Shown one piece after another: positions 6,951 to 13,717 of a stretch of 17,908 nt of DNA. Each line of letters starts with the position of its first letter. Within the stretch, counting starts at the first letter, position 1. The stretch spans positions 1-17,908 of the forward strand of contig CATZKS010000032.1 of NCBI GenBank assembly GCA_958421035.1, in the 5' to 3' direction. The DNA comes from an uncultured Collinsella sp. GTDB taxonomy: Bacteria; Actinomycetota; Coriobacteriia; Coriobacteriales; Coriobacteriaceae. Position numbers and translations under genes: made by a program. Under the pieces are notes generated by a model that was given only the letters and a program-made list of their open reading frames with translations, was not told the origin of the DNA and did not search any database.

Positions 6951-7023
6951 GTTGCGGTGAAATACGGATTGTTTAAGCCTGTTAGGCCGCCAAACAGTCC
7001 CTATTTCACCGCAACAGCTTTTT
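6951..7023. repeat. Imperfect 24-bp inverted repeat downstream of xdhC, possible terminator
   Basis: GTTGCGGTGAAATA (6951-6964) is the exact inverse of 7002-7015. The arms extend inward to 6974/6992 with one C-C mismatch and one G-U pair. A small GCCT-GTT-AGGC hairpin (6977-6987) caps the stem. TTTTT follows at 7019-7023, so it could terminate the yqeB-xdhC transcript. Its size and shape resemble the palindrome at 4145, with a GGGAC-type core read on the minus strand. No ORF lies within it. Confidence 0.75.
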
Positions 7024-7077
7024 GGGATCCATTTGTGCGGGGGAGTTGTGGAGTTGTGCAGGCAGACGAGGTTTTTC

Positions 7078-7106
7078 TGGAAATACGCTCCCGATGCGCG
7101 TATAGT
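7078..7106 (+). promoter_or_regulatory. Candidate promoter for the rplE-led ribosomal operon
   Basis: TGGAAA (7078-7083) and TATAGT (7101-7106) are separated by 17 bases, matching a housekeeping -35/-10 at four and five of six positions. Transcription would start near 7113, leaving about 130 bases of leader before rplE. An operon with no ribosomal gene directly upstream needs a promoter here. Confidence 0.5.
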
Positions 7107-7123
7107 ACCGATTGTTTTGTCGG

Positions 7124-7183
7124 CTCCTGCTGCGTCGAGTCCAAACCGCGAAATGCCATGAGCGGCGCGGATGCAGCCAGGAG
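7124..7183 (+). promoter_or_regulatory. Structured leader upstream of rplE
   Basis: CTCCTG-CTGC (7124-7133) pairs with GCAG-C-CAGGAG (7173-7183), leaving one bulged C. An inner CCGC (7146-7149) can pair with GCGG (7162-7165 or 7167-7170). The fold lies between the candidate promoter and the rplE ribosome site. It could be an autoregulatory ribosomal-protein leader, but no motif identifies the ligand. The remaining xdhC-rplE gap (6933-7243, 311 bp) holds only the palindrome and the promoter. Confidence 0.35.
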
Positions 7184-7243
7184 GCACGAGGACAACCCAT
7201 CGTGGCCACGCCCCGTGCTTAAAACCCCAAGAAGGAGTGAACA

Positions 7244-7801
7244 ATGGCAGAAGAGAAGTATGTGCCGCGTCTGAAGACCAAGTACAACAACGAGGTCAAG
7301 CAGCAGCTTCAGGACAAGTTCCAGTACGAGAACGTCATGATGATCCCCAAGTTTGAGAAGATCGTCGTGAACATGGGTGTCGGCGAGGCCGCTACCGATT
7401 CCAAGGCCATCGACGGTGCCGTGCGCGACCTGCGCGCCATCACCGGCCAGCAGCCGATGATCACCCGTGCCCGCAAGTCCATCGCTACCTTCCGCCTGCG
7501 CGCTGGTATGCCGATCGGCTGCAAGGTTACCCTGCGTGGCGACCGTATGTGGGAGTTCTTCGATCGTCTGACCTCCGTCGCGATCCCCCGTATCCGCGAC
7601 TTCCGCGGTATCTCCGCCAAGAGCTTCGACGGCCGTGGTAACTTCTCCATGGGCGTCACCGAGCAGCTCATCTTCCCCGAGATCGACTTCGACTCCGTCG
7701 ATCACCAGCGCGGTATGGACATCACTTTCGTGACCACCGCCAATACCGATGAGGAGGCCAAGGCCCTTCTGGACGCCTTTGGTTTCCCGTTCAAGAAATA
7801 G
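7244..7801 (+). CDS. rplE: 50S ribosomal protein L5
   Basis: The 185-residue 5S-rRNA-binding protein of the large-subunit central protuberance. Family segments include VVNMGVGEA near residue 45, ITGQQPMITRARKSIA, the RGDRMWEF block, RDFRGIS and GRGNFSMGVTEQ. The length fits bacterial L5 (179-187). The ATG is set by AAGGAG at 7232-7237. It begins the ribosomal block, whereas rplX normally precedes it in bacteria. A long stem-loop (7802-7855) separates it from rpsN. Codon use is strongly biased. Confidence 0.97.
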   Translation: MAEEKYVPRLKTKYNNEVKQQLQDKFQYENVMMIPKFEKIVVNMGVGEAATDSKAIDGAVRDLRAITGQQPMITRARKSIATFRLRAGMPIGCKVTLRGDRMWEFFDRLTSVAIPRIRDFRGISAKSFDGRGNFSMGVTEQLIFPEIDFDSVDHQRGMDITFVTTANTDEEAKALLDAFGFPFKK

Positions 7802-7855
7802 GTTCACCTGCCCTATAAGCGCCGTTCCCACAAGGGGGCGGCGCTTGGGGCGAAC
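7802..7855 (+). promoter_or_regulatory. Stem-loop filling the rplE-rpsN gap
   Basis: Bases 7817-7829 pair with 7834-7846 (AAGCGCCG with CGGCGCTT, then two G-U and three G-C pairs) around an ACAA loop. The stem is extended by GCCC/GGGC (7810-7813 with 7848-7851) and GTTC/GAAC (7802-7805 with 7852-7855). No T-run follows. It starts directly after the rplE stop and ends 12 bases before the rpsN ribosome site. An RNA processing, stability or translational control element is plausible. Confidence 0.5.
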
Positions 7856-7880
7856 AATACTCTATGTGAGGAGGATATAA

Positions 7881-8066
7881 GTGGCTAAGACATCGATGAT
7901 CGTCAAGTGCAATCGCAAGCAGAAGTTCTCTACTCGTGAGTACACGCGCTGCCAGCGCTGCGGCCGTCCGCACTCTGTGTACCGCAAGTTCGGCCTGTGC
8001 CGTGTCTGCTTCCGCGAGCTTGCACTCAAGGGCGAGCTTCCCGGCGTTAAGAAGGCCAGCTGGTAA
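7881..8066 (+). CDS. rpsN: 30S ribosomal protein S14 type Z (zinc-binding)
   Basis: A 61-residue short-form S14 of the head of the small subunit, far shorter than the ~100-residue zinc-free form. Four zinc ligands are visible: Cys24 and Cys27 in CQRCG, and Cys40 and Cys43 in CRVC. The C-terminal PGVKKASW is the usual ending. The GTG start is supported by GAGGAGGA at 7868-7875, and the N-terminal AKTSMIVK matches the family start. A zinc-independent paralogue elsewhere in the genome is possible but not seen here. Confidence 0.97.
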   Translation: MAKTSMIVKCNRKQKFSTREYTRCQRCGRPHSVYRKFGLCRVCFRELALKGELPGVKKASW

Positions 8067-8122
8067 GTCACTACCAGCGTTTCAAGCATCAGTTTGGAAC
8101 AGGGAAAACGCGCTAAAAAGGC

Positions 8123-8143
8123 TTTGCCGTTAAGGGCGGCGAA
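8123..8143 (+). promoter_or_regulatory. Small hairpin in the rpsN-rpsH gap
   Basis: TTTGCCG (8123-8129) pairs with CGGCGAA (8137-8143), including one G-U, around a 7-base loop, 30 bases before the rpsH ribosome site (AAGGAGAA, 8173-8180). The 119-bp gap has no ORF. It might be a control element for rpsH, but the evidence is only the fold. Confidence 0.25.
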
Positions 8144-8185
8144 GAACCAAGAGCACGTGTTCATCAAGAACGAAGGAGAATCTGT

Positions 8186-8584
8186 ATGAACCTTACAGAC
8201 CCGATCGCAGATATGCTTACGCGCATCCGTAACGCTAACTCTGTGAACAAGGCCACGGTCTCCATGCCGAGCAGCAAGAAGCTCGTCGAGATCGCTCGTG
8301 TTCTGCACGAGGAGGGCTACATCGAGGGCTACGATGTCGAGGACACCGTTCCCCAGAAGACTCTGCACATCACGCTTAAGTATGGTCCCAAGAAGGCTAA
8401 GGTCATCAACGGCATCCGCCGCATTTCCAAGCCGGGCCTGCGTAAGTACACCGGCGTTGCCGACATGCCCCGCGTCCGCGGTGGCCTTGGTACCGCCATT
8501 ATTTCCACCAGCCATGGCGTCATGACCGACCGCGATGCTCGCAAGCACAACGTCGGCGGCGAGATCATCGCTTACGTCTGGTAA
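8186..8584 (+). CDS. rpsH: 30S ribosomal protein S8
   Basis: A 132-residue primary 16S-rRNA-binding protein (helix 21) and, in E. coli, the autogenous repressor of the spc operon. The N-terminal DPIADMLTRIRNAN and the C-terminal block STSHGVMTDRDAR ending in GGEIIAYVW are diagnostic. The ATG follows AAGGAGAA by five bases. It ends 33 bp before rplF. If S8 represses this operon, the likely target would be one of the stem-loops near rplE or rpsN (inference). Confidence 0.97.
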   Translation: MNLTDPIADMLTRIRNANSVNKATVSMPSSKKLVEIARVLHEEGYIEGYDVEDTVPQKTLHITLKYGPKKAKVINGIRRISKPGLRKYTGVADMPRVRGGLGTAIISTSHGVMTDRDARKHNVGGEIIAYVW

Positions 8585-8617
8585 TTCGCTCGGTAGGTAG
8601 AAGGAAAGGAGATCACC

Positions 8618-9154
8618 GTGTCTCGTATCGGTAATAAGCCTGTCCAGATTCCCGCCGGAGTCGAAGTGGCAGTCAACGGCAACAACGTTGTCGTCAAGGG
8701 CCCCAAGGGCCAGCTCGAGCTCGATGTCTTTGAGAAGCTCGCTATCAACGTCGAGGACAACGTCCTCACCGTTTCCCGTCCCGACGACGAGCGTGAGACC
8801 CGTGCCCGCCACGGCCTCACCCGCGCCCTCATCCACAACATGGTTGTTGGCGTTTCCGAGGGCTTCGAGAAGAAGCTCGAGCTCGCCGGCGTCGGTTACC
8901 GCGTGCAGCAGAAGGGCAAGAACCTCGAGTTCTCCCTGGGCTTCTCGCACCCCGTGATCGTCGAGGCTCCTGAGGGCATCACCTTCGAGGTTCCCGACAA
9001 CACCCACGTGAACGTCAAGGGTATCAACAAGCAGCAGGTCGGTCAGATCGCCGCTGAGATCCGCGGCCATCGTCCTCCCGAGCCTTACAAGGGCAAGGGT
9101 ATCCACTACGTTGGCGAGCACATCCGCCGCAAGCTGGGTAAGGCCGCCAAGTAG
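8618..9154 (+). CDS. rplF: 50S ribosomal protein L6
   Basis: A 178-residue two-domain protein near the GTPase centre. MSRIGNKPV at the start, VKGPKGQL (about 27-34) and the C-terminal GHRPPEPYKGKGIHY signature identify L6. The GTG start at 8618 has AAAGGAGA at 8605-8612 in good position. A perfect 8-bp hairpin lies in the 75-bp gap before rplR. Confidence 0.97.
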   Translation: MSRIGNKPVQIPAGVEVAVNGNNVVVKGPKGQLELDVFEKLAINVEDNVLTVSRPDDERETRARHGLTRALIHNMVVGVSEGFEKKLELAGVGYRVQQKGKNLEFSLGFSHPVIVEAPEGITFEVPDNTHVNVKGINKQQVGQIAAEIRGHRPPEPYKGKGIHYVGEHIRRKLGKAAK

Positions 9155-9179
9155 TCGTAACCGACTCACTCGCATAAGA

Positions 9180-9201
9180 CCAGCACCCCGTCAGGTGCTG
9201 G
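9180..9201 (+). promoter_or_regulatory. Perfect hairpin between rplF and rplR
   Basis: CCAGCACC (9180-9187) pairs exactly with GGTGCTGG (9194-9201) around CCGTCA. A short T-run (9213-9217) follows only after 11 bases, immediately before the AGGAG of rplR, so it is not a good terminator. It may be a partial attenuator or an RNase-processing site. Confidence 0.4.
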
Positions 9202-9229
9202 CAAGATCAACCTTTTTAGGAGTTTACGT

Positions 9230-9598
9230 ATGAACAAGCATAAGGCGAAGCTGGAAGGCCTCAAGCGTCGTCAGCGTCGTGTTCGCGGCAAGGTCTCGGG
9301 TACCTCCGAGCGTCCGCGTCTTCGCGTGACCCGTACTAACGCCAACATCTATGCCCAGATCATCGACGACAGCAAGGGCTCCAGCCTGACGCTCGTCTCT
9401 GCCTCGACCCTCGAGGCCGAGTTCAAGGGCACCCACACCTCGAACAAGGAGGCTGCGGAGAAGGTCGGTCAGCTCGTTGGCAAGCGCGCCATCGAGGCCG
9501 GCATCACCAAGGTCGCCTTCGATCGCGGTGGCCGTATCTACCATGGCCGCGTCAAGGCCCTCGCCGACGGTGCTCGTGCCGCCGGTCTCGAGTTCTAG
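9230..9598 (+). CDS. rplR: 50S ribosomal protein L18
   Basis: A 122-residue 5S-rRNA-binding partner of L5. The basic N-terminus (KRRQRRVRGK), SERPRLRVTRTNANIYAQIIDD and the C-terminal VAFDRGGRIYHGRVKALAD are characteristic. The ATG is set by AGGAG at 9218-9222. The stop codon is embedded in the AGGAGGT ribosome site of rpsE (9597-9603), so the two are tightly linked. Confidence 0.97.
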   Translation: MNKHKAKLEGLKRRQRRVRGKVSGTSERPRLRVTRTNANIYAQIIDDSKGSSLTLVSASTLEAEFKGTHTSNKEAAEKVGQLVGKRAIEAGITKVAFDRGGRIYHGRVKALADGARAAGLEF

Positions 9599-9612
9599 GA
9601 GGTATGTAGCAC

Positions 9613-10137
9613 ATGGCTCGTAATCAGAAGCAGCAGCGCGAGGCCTCCGAGTTCGAGGAGCGCGTCGTTTACATCAACCGCGTGTCGAAGACCGTCAAGG
9701 GTGGTCGTCGCATGAGCCTCGTCGCTCTCGTCGTCGTTGGCGACGGCAAGGGCAACGTCGGCGTTGGCATGGGCAAGTCCGCTGAGGTGCCCATGGCCAT
9801 CTCCAAGGCATCTCTCGATGCCAAGAAGAACATGTTCCACGTGCCGGTGACCGAGCAGGGCACCATCCCGCACGAGGTTCTCGGCCACTTTGGTGCCGGC
9901 CGCATCATCATCAAGCCCGCTGTCGAGGGTACCGGCGTTATCGCCGGCGGCGCTGTGCGTCCCCTCTTTGAGCTTGCTGGCATCAAGAACGTCCTGTCCA
10001 AGTCCCTCGGTACCGACAACGGCCTCAACATCATCAAGGCTGCCGTCGAGGGCCTCAAGGAGCTCTCCAGCCCTGAGGACGTCGCGGCTCGCCGTGGCCT
10101 GACGGTCTCCGAGATGTTCGTCGGTAAGGAGAACTAA
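9613..10137 (+). CDS. rpsE: 30S ribosomal protein S5
   Basis: A 174-residue decoding-fidelity protein. The double-stranded-RNA-binding-like N-terminal domain shows VVYINRVSKTVKGGRRMS followed by VVGDGKGNVGVGMGKS. The C-terminal domain has GAGRIIIKPA and GTGVIAGGAVRPLFEL. The ATG is placed by AGGAGGT at 9597-9603. rpmD starts two bases after the stop, indicating translational coupling. Confidence 0.97.
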   Translation: MARNQKQQREASEFEERVVYINRVSKTVKGGRRMSLVALVVVGDGKGNVGVGMGKSAEVPMAISKASLDAKKNMFHVPVTEQGTIPHEVLGHFGAGRIIIKPAVEGTGVIAGGAVRPLFELAGIKNVLSKSLGTDNGLNIIKAAVEGLKELSSPEDVAARRGLTVSEMFVGKEN

Positions 10138-10139
10138 GC

Positions 10140-10322
10140 ATGGCTGACACCATCAAGATCAAGCAGGTCCGCAGCACCAACGGTTGCAAGCAGGACCAGG
10201 TCCGTACTGTCCGTGCCCTCGGTCTCCACAGGATCCGCGAGGTTCGCGAGATTGCTGACAACGAGTCCGTCCGCGGCATGATCTTCAAGGTCAAGCACCT
10301 TGTCGAGATTGTAGAGGAGTAG
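10140..10322 (+). CDS. rpmD: 50S ribosomal protein L30
   Basis: A 60-residue protein of the usual bacterial L30 length. IKIKQVRSTNG near the start and VRALGLHRIREVREIADNES in the middle are the family pattern. The ribosome site (GGTAAGGAG region, about 10124-10132) lies inside rpsE. Only 2 bp separate it from rpsE and 3 bp from rplO. Confidence 0.96.
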   Translation: MADTIKIKQVRSTNGCKQDQVRTVRALGLHRIREVREIADNESVRGMIFKVKHLVEIVEE

Positions 10323-10325
10323 CAA

Positions 10326-10775
10326 ATGCAGCTTCACGATCTTACTCCCGCGCCCGGTTCCACCAAGAACCGCAAGCGCGTCGGCCGTGGCAATTCTTCG
10401 GGTCACGGCACCACTTCTGGCCGCGGCCAGAAGGGCCAGGGTTCCCGCTCTGGCGGCACCAAGGGTGCCGGCTTCGAGGGTGGCCAGACTCCGCTGGCTA
10501 TGCGCCTGCCCAAGCTTCCGGGCTTCCGCAACCCCCGTCGTATCGAGTACACCGCCGTTAACGTTGAGCGTCTCGAGCGTAAGTTCGAGGACGGCGCTGT
10601 GATCGACGGTGCCGCTCTTAAGGCCGCTCGCATCACCAAGAGCGAGTTCGAGCCCGTCAAGGTGCTCGGCAATGGTGAGCTCACCAAGAAGTTCACGGTC
10701 AAGGTCGACAAGGTCAGCGCTTCTGCGCAGGCCAAGATCGAGGCCGCCGGCGGAAAGGTCGAGCTGCCGTGCTAA
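10326..10775 (+). CDS. rplO: 50S ribosomal protein L15
   Basis: A 149-residue protein with the glycine/arginine-rich N-terminal extension (RVGRGNSSGHGTTSGRGQKG) that threads into 23S rRNA, then GFRNPRRIEYTAVNVERL and an L18e-like C-terminal domain ending GGKVELPC. AGAGGAG (10313-10319) sits in the end of rpmD. Its last codons overlap the secY start by seven bases. Confidence 0.97.
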   Translation: MQLHDLTPAPGSTKNRKRVGRGNSSGHGTTSGRGQKGQGSRSGGTKGAGFEGGQTPLAMRLPKLPGFRNPRRIEYTAVNVERLERKFEDGAVIDGAALKAARITKSEFEPVKVLGNGELTKKFTVKVDKVSASAQAKIEAAGGKVELPC

Positions 10776-12055
10776 ATGGTCTTAAGAATGCTTTCCGCAT
10801 CAAAGAATTGCGCGAAAAGATTCTTTTTACCATAGCTATGCTCGTCGTGTACCGCATTGGTGCGCACGTTCCTGTGCCCGGCATTCCCTTCCAGGGGATG
10901 CTGGGCCTTTTCTCGACCGATAACAATTCGGTCGCCGCAGGTGCTATGGCCCTCCTGAATCTTTTCTCTGGCGGTGCGTTGAGCTATGTGTCGGTGTTTT
11001 CGCTGGGCATCATGCCTTACATCACCAGCTCGATCATCCTCCAGATGCTCCAGGCCGTCGTGCCTTCCCTGCATGAGCTTGCCCGCGAGGGCGAGGTCGG
11101 TCAGACCAAGATTACGCAGTATTCGCGTTACCTCACCCTGGCTTTGGCAATCCTCAACTCCGTGGGTTACCTCTTCCTCTTTAAGAGCTTCGGCATCAGC
11201 TTCAATGGCGCCGGCGCTCCCGAGATCATCTTCGACCTCATGATCGTCGGTACGCTCACCGCGGGCGCCATGCTGATCATGTGGATTGGTGAGCTCATCA
11301 CCCAGCGCGGTATCGGCAATGGCATGTCGCTGATCATCTTCGCGAACATCATGGCCGGTCTGCCGCAGGCTATCTTCTCCAGCACCGAGGGCAATGCCGG
11401 TGGCATCATCACCATGGTGATCATCTGCGCCATCATCCTGCTGGTTATCCCGCTGATTGTTTTCCTTGAGCGCGGCCAGCGCCGCATCCCGGTCTCCTAC
11501 GCTAAGCGCGTCGTGGGCCGTCGCATGATGGGTGGCCAGACCACCTACCTGCCCATCAAGGTCAACACCGCGGGTGTCGTGCCGATCATCTTCGCTTCGG
11601 CGCTGCTGTACTTCCCGGCTCAGATTGCCGTGTTCTTCCCCGGCATCGGCTGGATTCAGGCAGTTGCCTCCGCGCTTTCGACCGGTTGGTTCAACTGGGT
11701 GCTTAACGTTGTCCTCATCGTGTTCTTCGCGTACTTCTACACCTCCATGGTGTTCAACCCCGATGACACGGCCGATAACCTTAAGAAGCAGGGCGGCTTT
11801 ATTCCGGGCGTCCGTCCGGGTAGGGCTACCGCGGCCTACATCAAGAACGCGCTCAACAAGATCACGCTTCCCAGCGCTGTCTTTTTGGCGCTCATCGCCA
11901 TCGTGCCTTCGATCATCTTCTCCTTCACGGGTAACCATCTGATCCAGGCATTTGGCGGCACGTCCATCCTCATCATGGTCGGCGTCGTGCTCGACACGGT
12001 CGATAAGCTCGAAGGCCAGATCAAGATGTATGATTACGATGGATTCTTTAAATAG
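10769..12055 (+). CDS. secY: Preprotein translocase subunit SecY
   Basis: A 428-residue membrane channel of the Sec translocon, partner of SecE/SecG and SecA. About ten hydrophobic segments are visible, the first near residues 17-36 and the second near 68-90. The cytoplasmic loop signature RRIPVSYAKRVVGRRMMGG, which binds SecA and ribosomes, comes before the seventh segment. The GTG start at 10769 overlaps rplO by 7 bp, so its translation depends on ribosomes finishing rplO; GGAAAGG (10752-10758) could serve as ribosome site. No ATG lies in frame near the family's N-terminus. adk follows closely. Confidence 0.97.
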   Translation: MLNGLKNAFRIKELREKILFTIAMLVVYRIGAHVPVPGIPFQGMLGLFSTDNNSVAAGAMALLNLFSGGALSYVSVFSLGIMPYITSSIILQMLQAVVPSLHELAREGEVGQTKITQYSRYLTLALAILNSVGYLFLFKSFGISFNGAGAPEIIFDLMIVGTLTAGAMLIMWIGELITQRGIGNGMSLIIFANIMAGLPQAIFSSTEGNAGGIITMVIICAIILLVIPLIVFLERGQRRIPVSYAKRVVGRRMMGGQTTYLPIKVNTAGVVPIIFASALLYFPAQIAVFFPGIGWIQAVASALSTGWFNWVLNVVLIVFFAYFYTSMVFNPDDTADNLKKQGGFIPGVRPGRATAAYIKNALNKITLPSAVFLALIAIVPSIIFSFTGNHLIQAFGGTSILIMVGVVLDTVDKLEGQIKMYDYDGFFK

Positions 12056-12073
12056 GCTAGAGGAGGATTGCTC

Positions 12074-12700
12074 ATGAACCTCGTATTGCTCGGAGCTCCG
12101 GGTGCCGGTAAGGGCACCGTCGCACAGGAGCTCGTCGCCGAGTTTGGCGTCGCCCATATTTCCACGGGCGACCTGCTGCGTGCTGCCGTCAAGGGTGGCA
12201 CCGAGCTTGGTATTCAGGCTAAGAAGTACATGGACGCTGGCGAGCTCGTTCCCGACCAGCTCGTGATCGACCTTGTCAAGGAGCGCCTTGCCGCCGATGA
12301 CGCCCAGCAGGGCTTCATCCTCGACGGCTTCCCGCGCAACACCGCCCAGGCTGTGACGCTCGATTCCGAGCTCTCCGCCATGGGTCGCGAGATCGACTGC
12401 GCCCTTCTGGTCGATGTGGCCCCCGAGGTCATTATCGATCGTCTGTCATCGCGTCGCACCTGCCGCGCATGCGGTTACACCGGCACCGCTGCCGATGCTA
12501 CCTGCCCCAAGTGTGGCGGCGAGATGTATCAGCGCGACGACGACAAGCCCGAGACCATCAAGAACCGTCTCGACGTCTACGAGAAGTCCACGAGCCCGCT
12601 CGTCGACTACTATCGTGGCCAGGGTCTGCTCAAGTCGGTCAACGGTGACCAGGCTCGCGAGACCGTGTACGGGGATGTCAAAGAGGCTCTCGGTCTATGA
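12074..12700 (+). CDS. adk: Adenylate kinase (zinc-lid type)
   Basis: A 208-residue enzyme converting AMP + ATP to 2 ADP. The P-loop is GAPGAGKGT (7-15), the AMP site includes STGDLLR (30-36) and LDGFPRN (83-89), and the lid carries Cys130, Cys133, Cys144 and Cys147, a full zinc site as in Gram-positive enzymes. The ATG at 12074 is chosen because AGGAGG (12061-12066) is seven bases upstream; the TTG two codons earlier is too close to it. Its stop overlaps the map start (ATGA, 4 bp). Confidence 0.96.
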   Translation: MNLVLLGAPGAGKGTVAQELVAEFGVAHISTGDLLRAAVKGGTELGIQAKKYMDAGELVPDQLVIDLVKERLAADDAQQGFILDGFPRNTAQAVTLDSELSAMGREIDCALLVDVAPEVIIDRLSSRRTCRACGYTGTAADATCPKCGGEMYQRDDDKPETIKNRLDVYEKSTSPLVDYYRGQGLLKSVNGDQARETVYGDVKEALGL

Positions 12701-13485
12701 TCAAGATTAAGTCTGCAACGCAAATCGAGCAGATGAAGAAGGCAGGAGCGCTATCTAAGATGGCGCTCCGCCACGTTGGAGCCATGGTGCGCCCCGGCGT
12801 TTCCACCTTTGAGCTCGATCAGCTCGCGGAGCAGATTATCCGCATGCATGGCGGCACCCCGGCCTTTAAGGGTTACGGCGGGTTCCCGGGGACCATTTGC
12901 GCATCGATTAACGATGCCGTGGTCCACGGTATTCCCAACCCCGACATGATCCTGCGCGATGGCGATATCATCTCCATCGATACGGGAGCCGTTGTCGACG
13001 GTTGGGTCGGCGATAACGCTTGGACGTTTTTCGTCGGCACCCCCACGCCCGAAGCCAAGGCTTTGTGCGAGGTCACGCGCGATTGCCTTAAGGCTGCCAT
13101 CGAGCAGGCTGTTCCCGGTAACCATATCGGGGACGTCGGTTATGCCGTTCAGTCCCTCGCCGAGTCTCACGGTTACGGCGTGCTTCGTGATTATGTGGGC
13201 CATGGCATTGGCCGCGTGATGCACGAGGACCCCAATGTCCCTAACTATGGAAAGAAGGGGAGGGGCGTTCGCCTCCAGGCCGGCATGGTCATTGCCATCG
13301 AGCCGATGGTTACGATGGGTTCCAACCATGTGAGCACGGGCTCCGACGGTTGGATCGTCACGACCAACGACCACCTGCCCGCCGCGCACTACGAGAACAC
13401 CGTCGCCATTACCAATGACGGCCCGGTGATTCTCACCACGGATGCGCAAGGTGCTTGGTGTTCGCTCCAAGGCGGAGAAATGTAA
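12697..13485 (+). CDS. map: Type I methionine aminopeptidase
   Basis: A 262-residue enzyme that removes the N-terminal methionine from nascent proteins. The five metal ligands are visible: Asp95 and Asp106 (SIDTGAVVDGWVGDNAW), His169 (GHGIG), Glu202 (IEPM) and Glu233 (HYENTVAIT). His77 and His176 match the other conserved active-site histidines. It overlaps adk by four bases. The last codons, GAA-ATG-TAA, form the left foot of the long palindrome at 13477-13605, so the stop lies inside that element. The tail after VILTTD (residues 243-248) is variable in the family. Function is not in doubt. Confidence 0.96.
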   Translation: MIKIKSATQIEQMKKAGALSKMALRHVGAMVRPGVSTFELDQLAEQIIRMHGGTPAFKGYGGFPGTICASINDAVVHGIPNPDMILRDGDIISIDTGAVVDGWVGDNAWTFFVGTPTPEAKALCEVTRDCLKAAIEQAVPGNHIGDVGYAVQSLAESHGYGVLRDYVGHGIGRVMHEDPNVPNYGKKGRGVRLQAGMVIAIEPMVTMGSNHVSTGSDGWIVTTNDHLPAAHYENTVAITNDGPVILTTDAQGAWCSLQGGEM

Positions 13486-13605
13486 AAGTCGCCGCCCCCT
13501 GATGCCCAACCTCGCCTTTCAATTTCGAAGGCATGACCCCAAGGTCTATGCCTTCTCATTTCAAGGCGATCTTGGGCATCAGGGAACGGCTTTGTTTTAC
13601 ATTTC
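13477..13605. repeat. Long imperfect palindrome overlapping the map stop codon
   Basis: Bases 13477-13487 (GAAATGTAAAA) pair exactly with 13595-13605. Further in, GCCG/CGGC (13491/13587), 13 bp at 13497-13509 with 13572-13584, TCGCCTT/AAGGCGA (13512/13563), GAAGGCAT/ATGCCTTC (13527/13548) and GACC/GGTC close on a CCAA loop. That is about 47 pairs over 129 bases, with a few internal loops. AAATGTAA also recurs directly at 13606-13613, like a target duplication. There is no ORF. It may be a MITE-like element that now also ends map transcripts. Confidence 0.8.
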
Positions 13606-13649
13606 AAATGTAACAAGTTCCACTTAGTTGTGGAGCCATTACGAAGTTA

Positions 13650-13678
13650 TTACGATGCGTATATACGTGTTGTAGAAT
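13650..13678 (+). promoter_or_regulatory. Candidate promoter for infA and the alpha block
   Basis: TTACGA (13650-13655) and TAGAAT (13673-13678) lie 17 bases apart in an A/T-richer stretch, with a start near 13685. The spacer holds the perfect palindrome CGTATATACG (13658-13667), and ATTACGA is repeated at 13639 and 13649. The long palindrome between map and infA makes a separate promoter likely. The -35 match is poor. Confidence 0.45.
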
Positions 13679-13717
13679 ACTCAATCGCTGTCGTTTTCTA
13701 GAGAAAGATGATTGCTT

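Noticed and set aside
7100..7243. Remnant of rplX upstream of rplE
   Set aside because: No frame here resembles L24 motifs; the stretch looks like a promoter and leader.
10772..12157. 461-residue minus-strand frame opposite secY
   Set aside because: Antisense of a clear SecY; rich in Asp/His/Glu because it mirrors hydrophobic codons.
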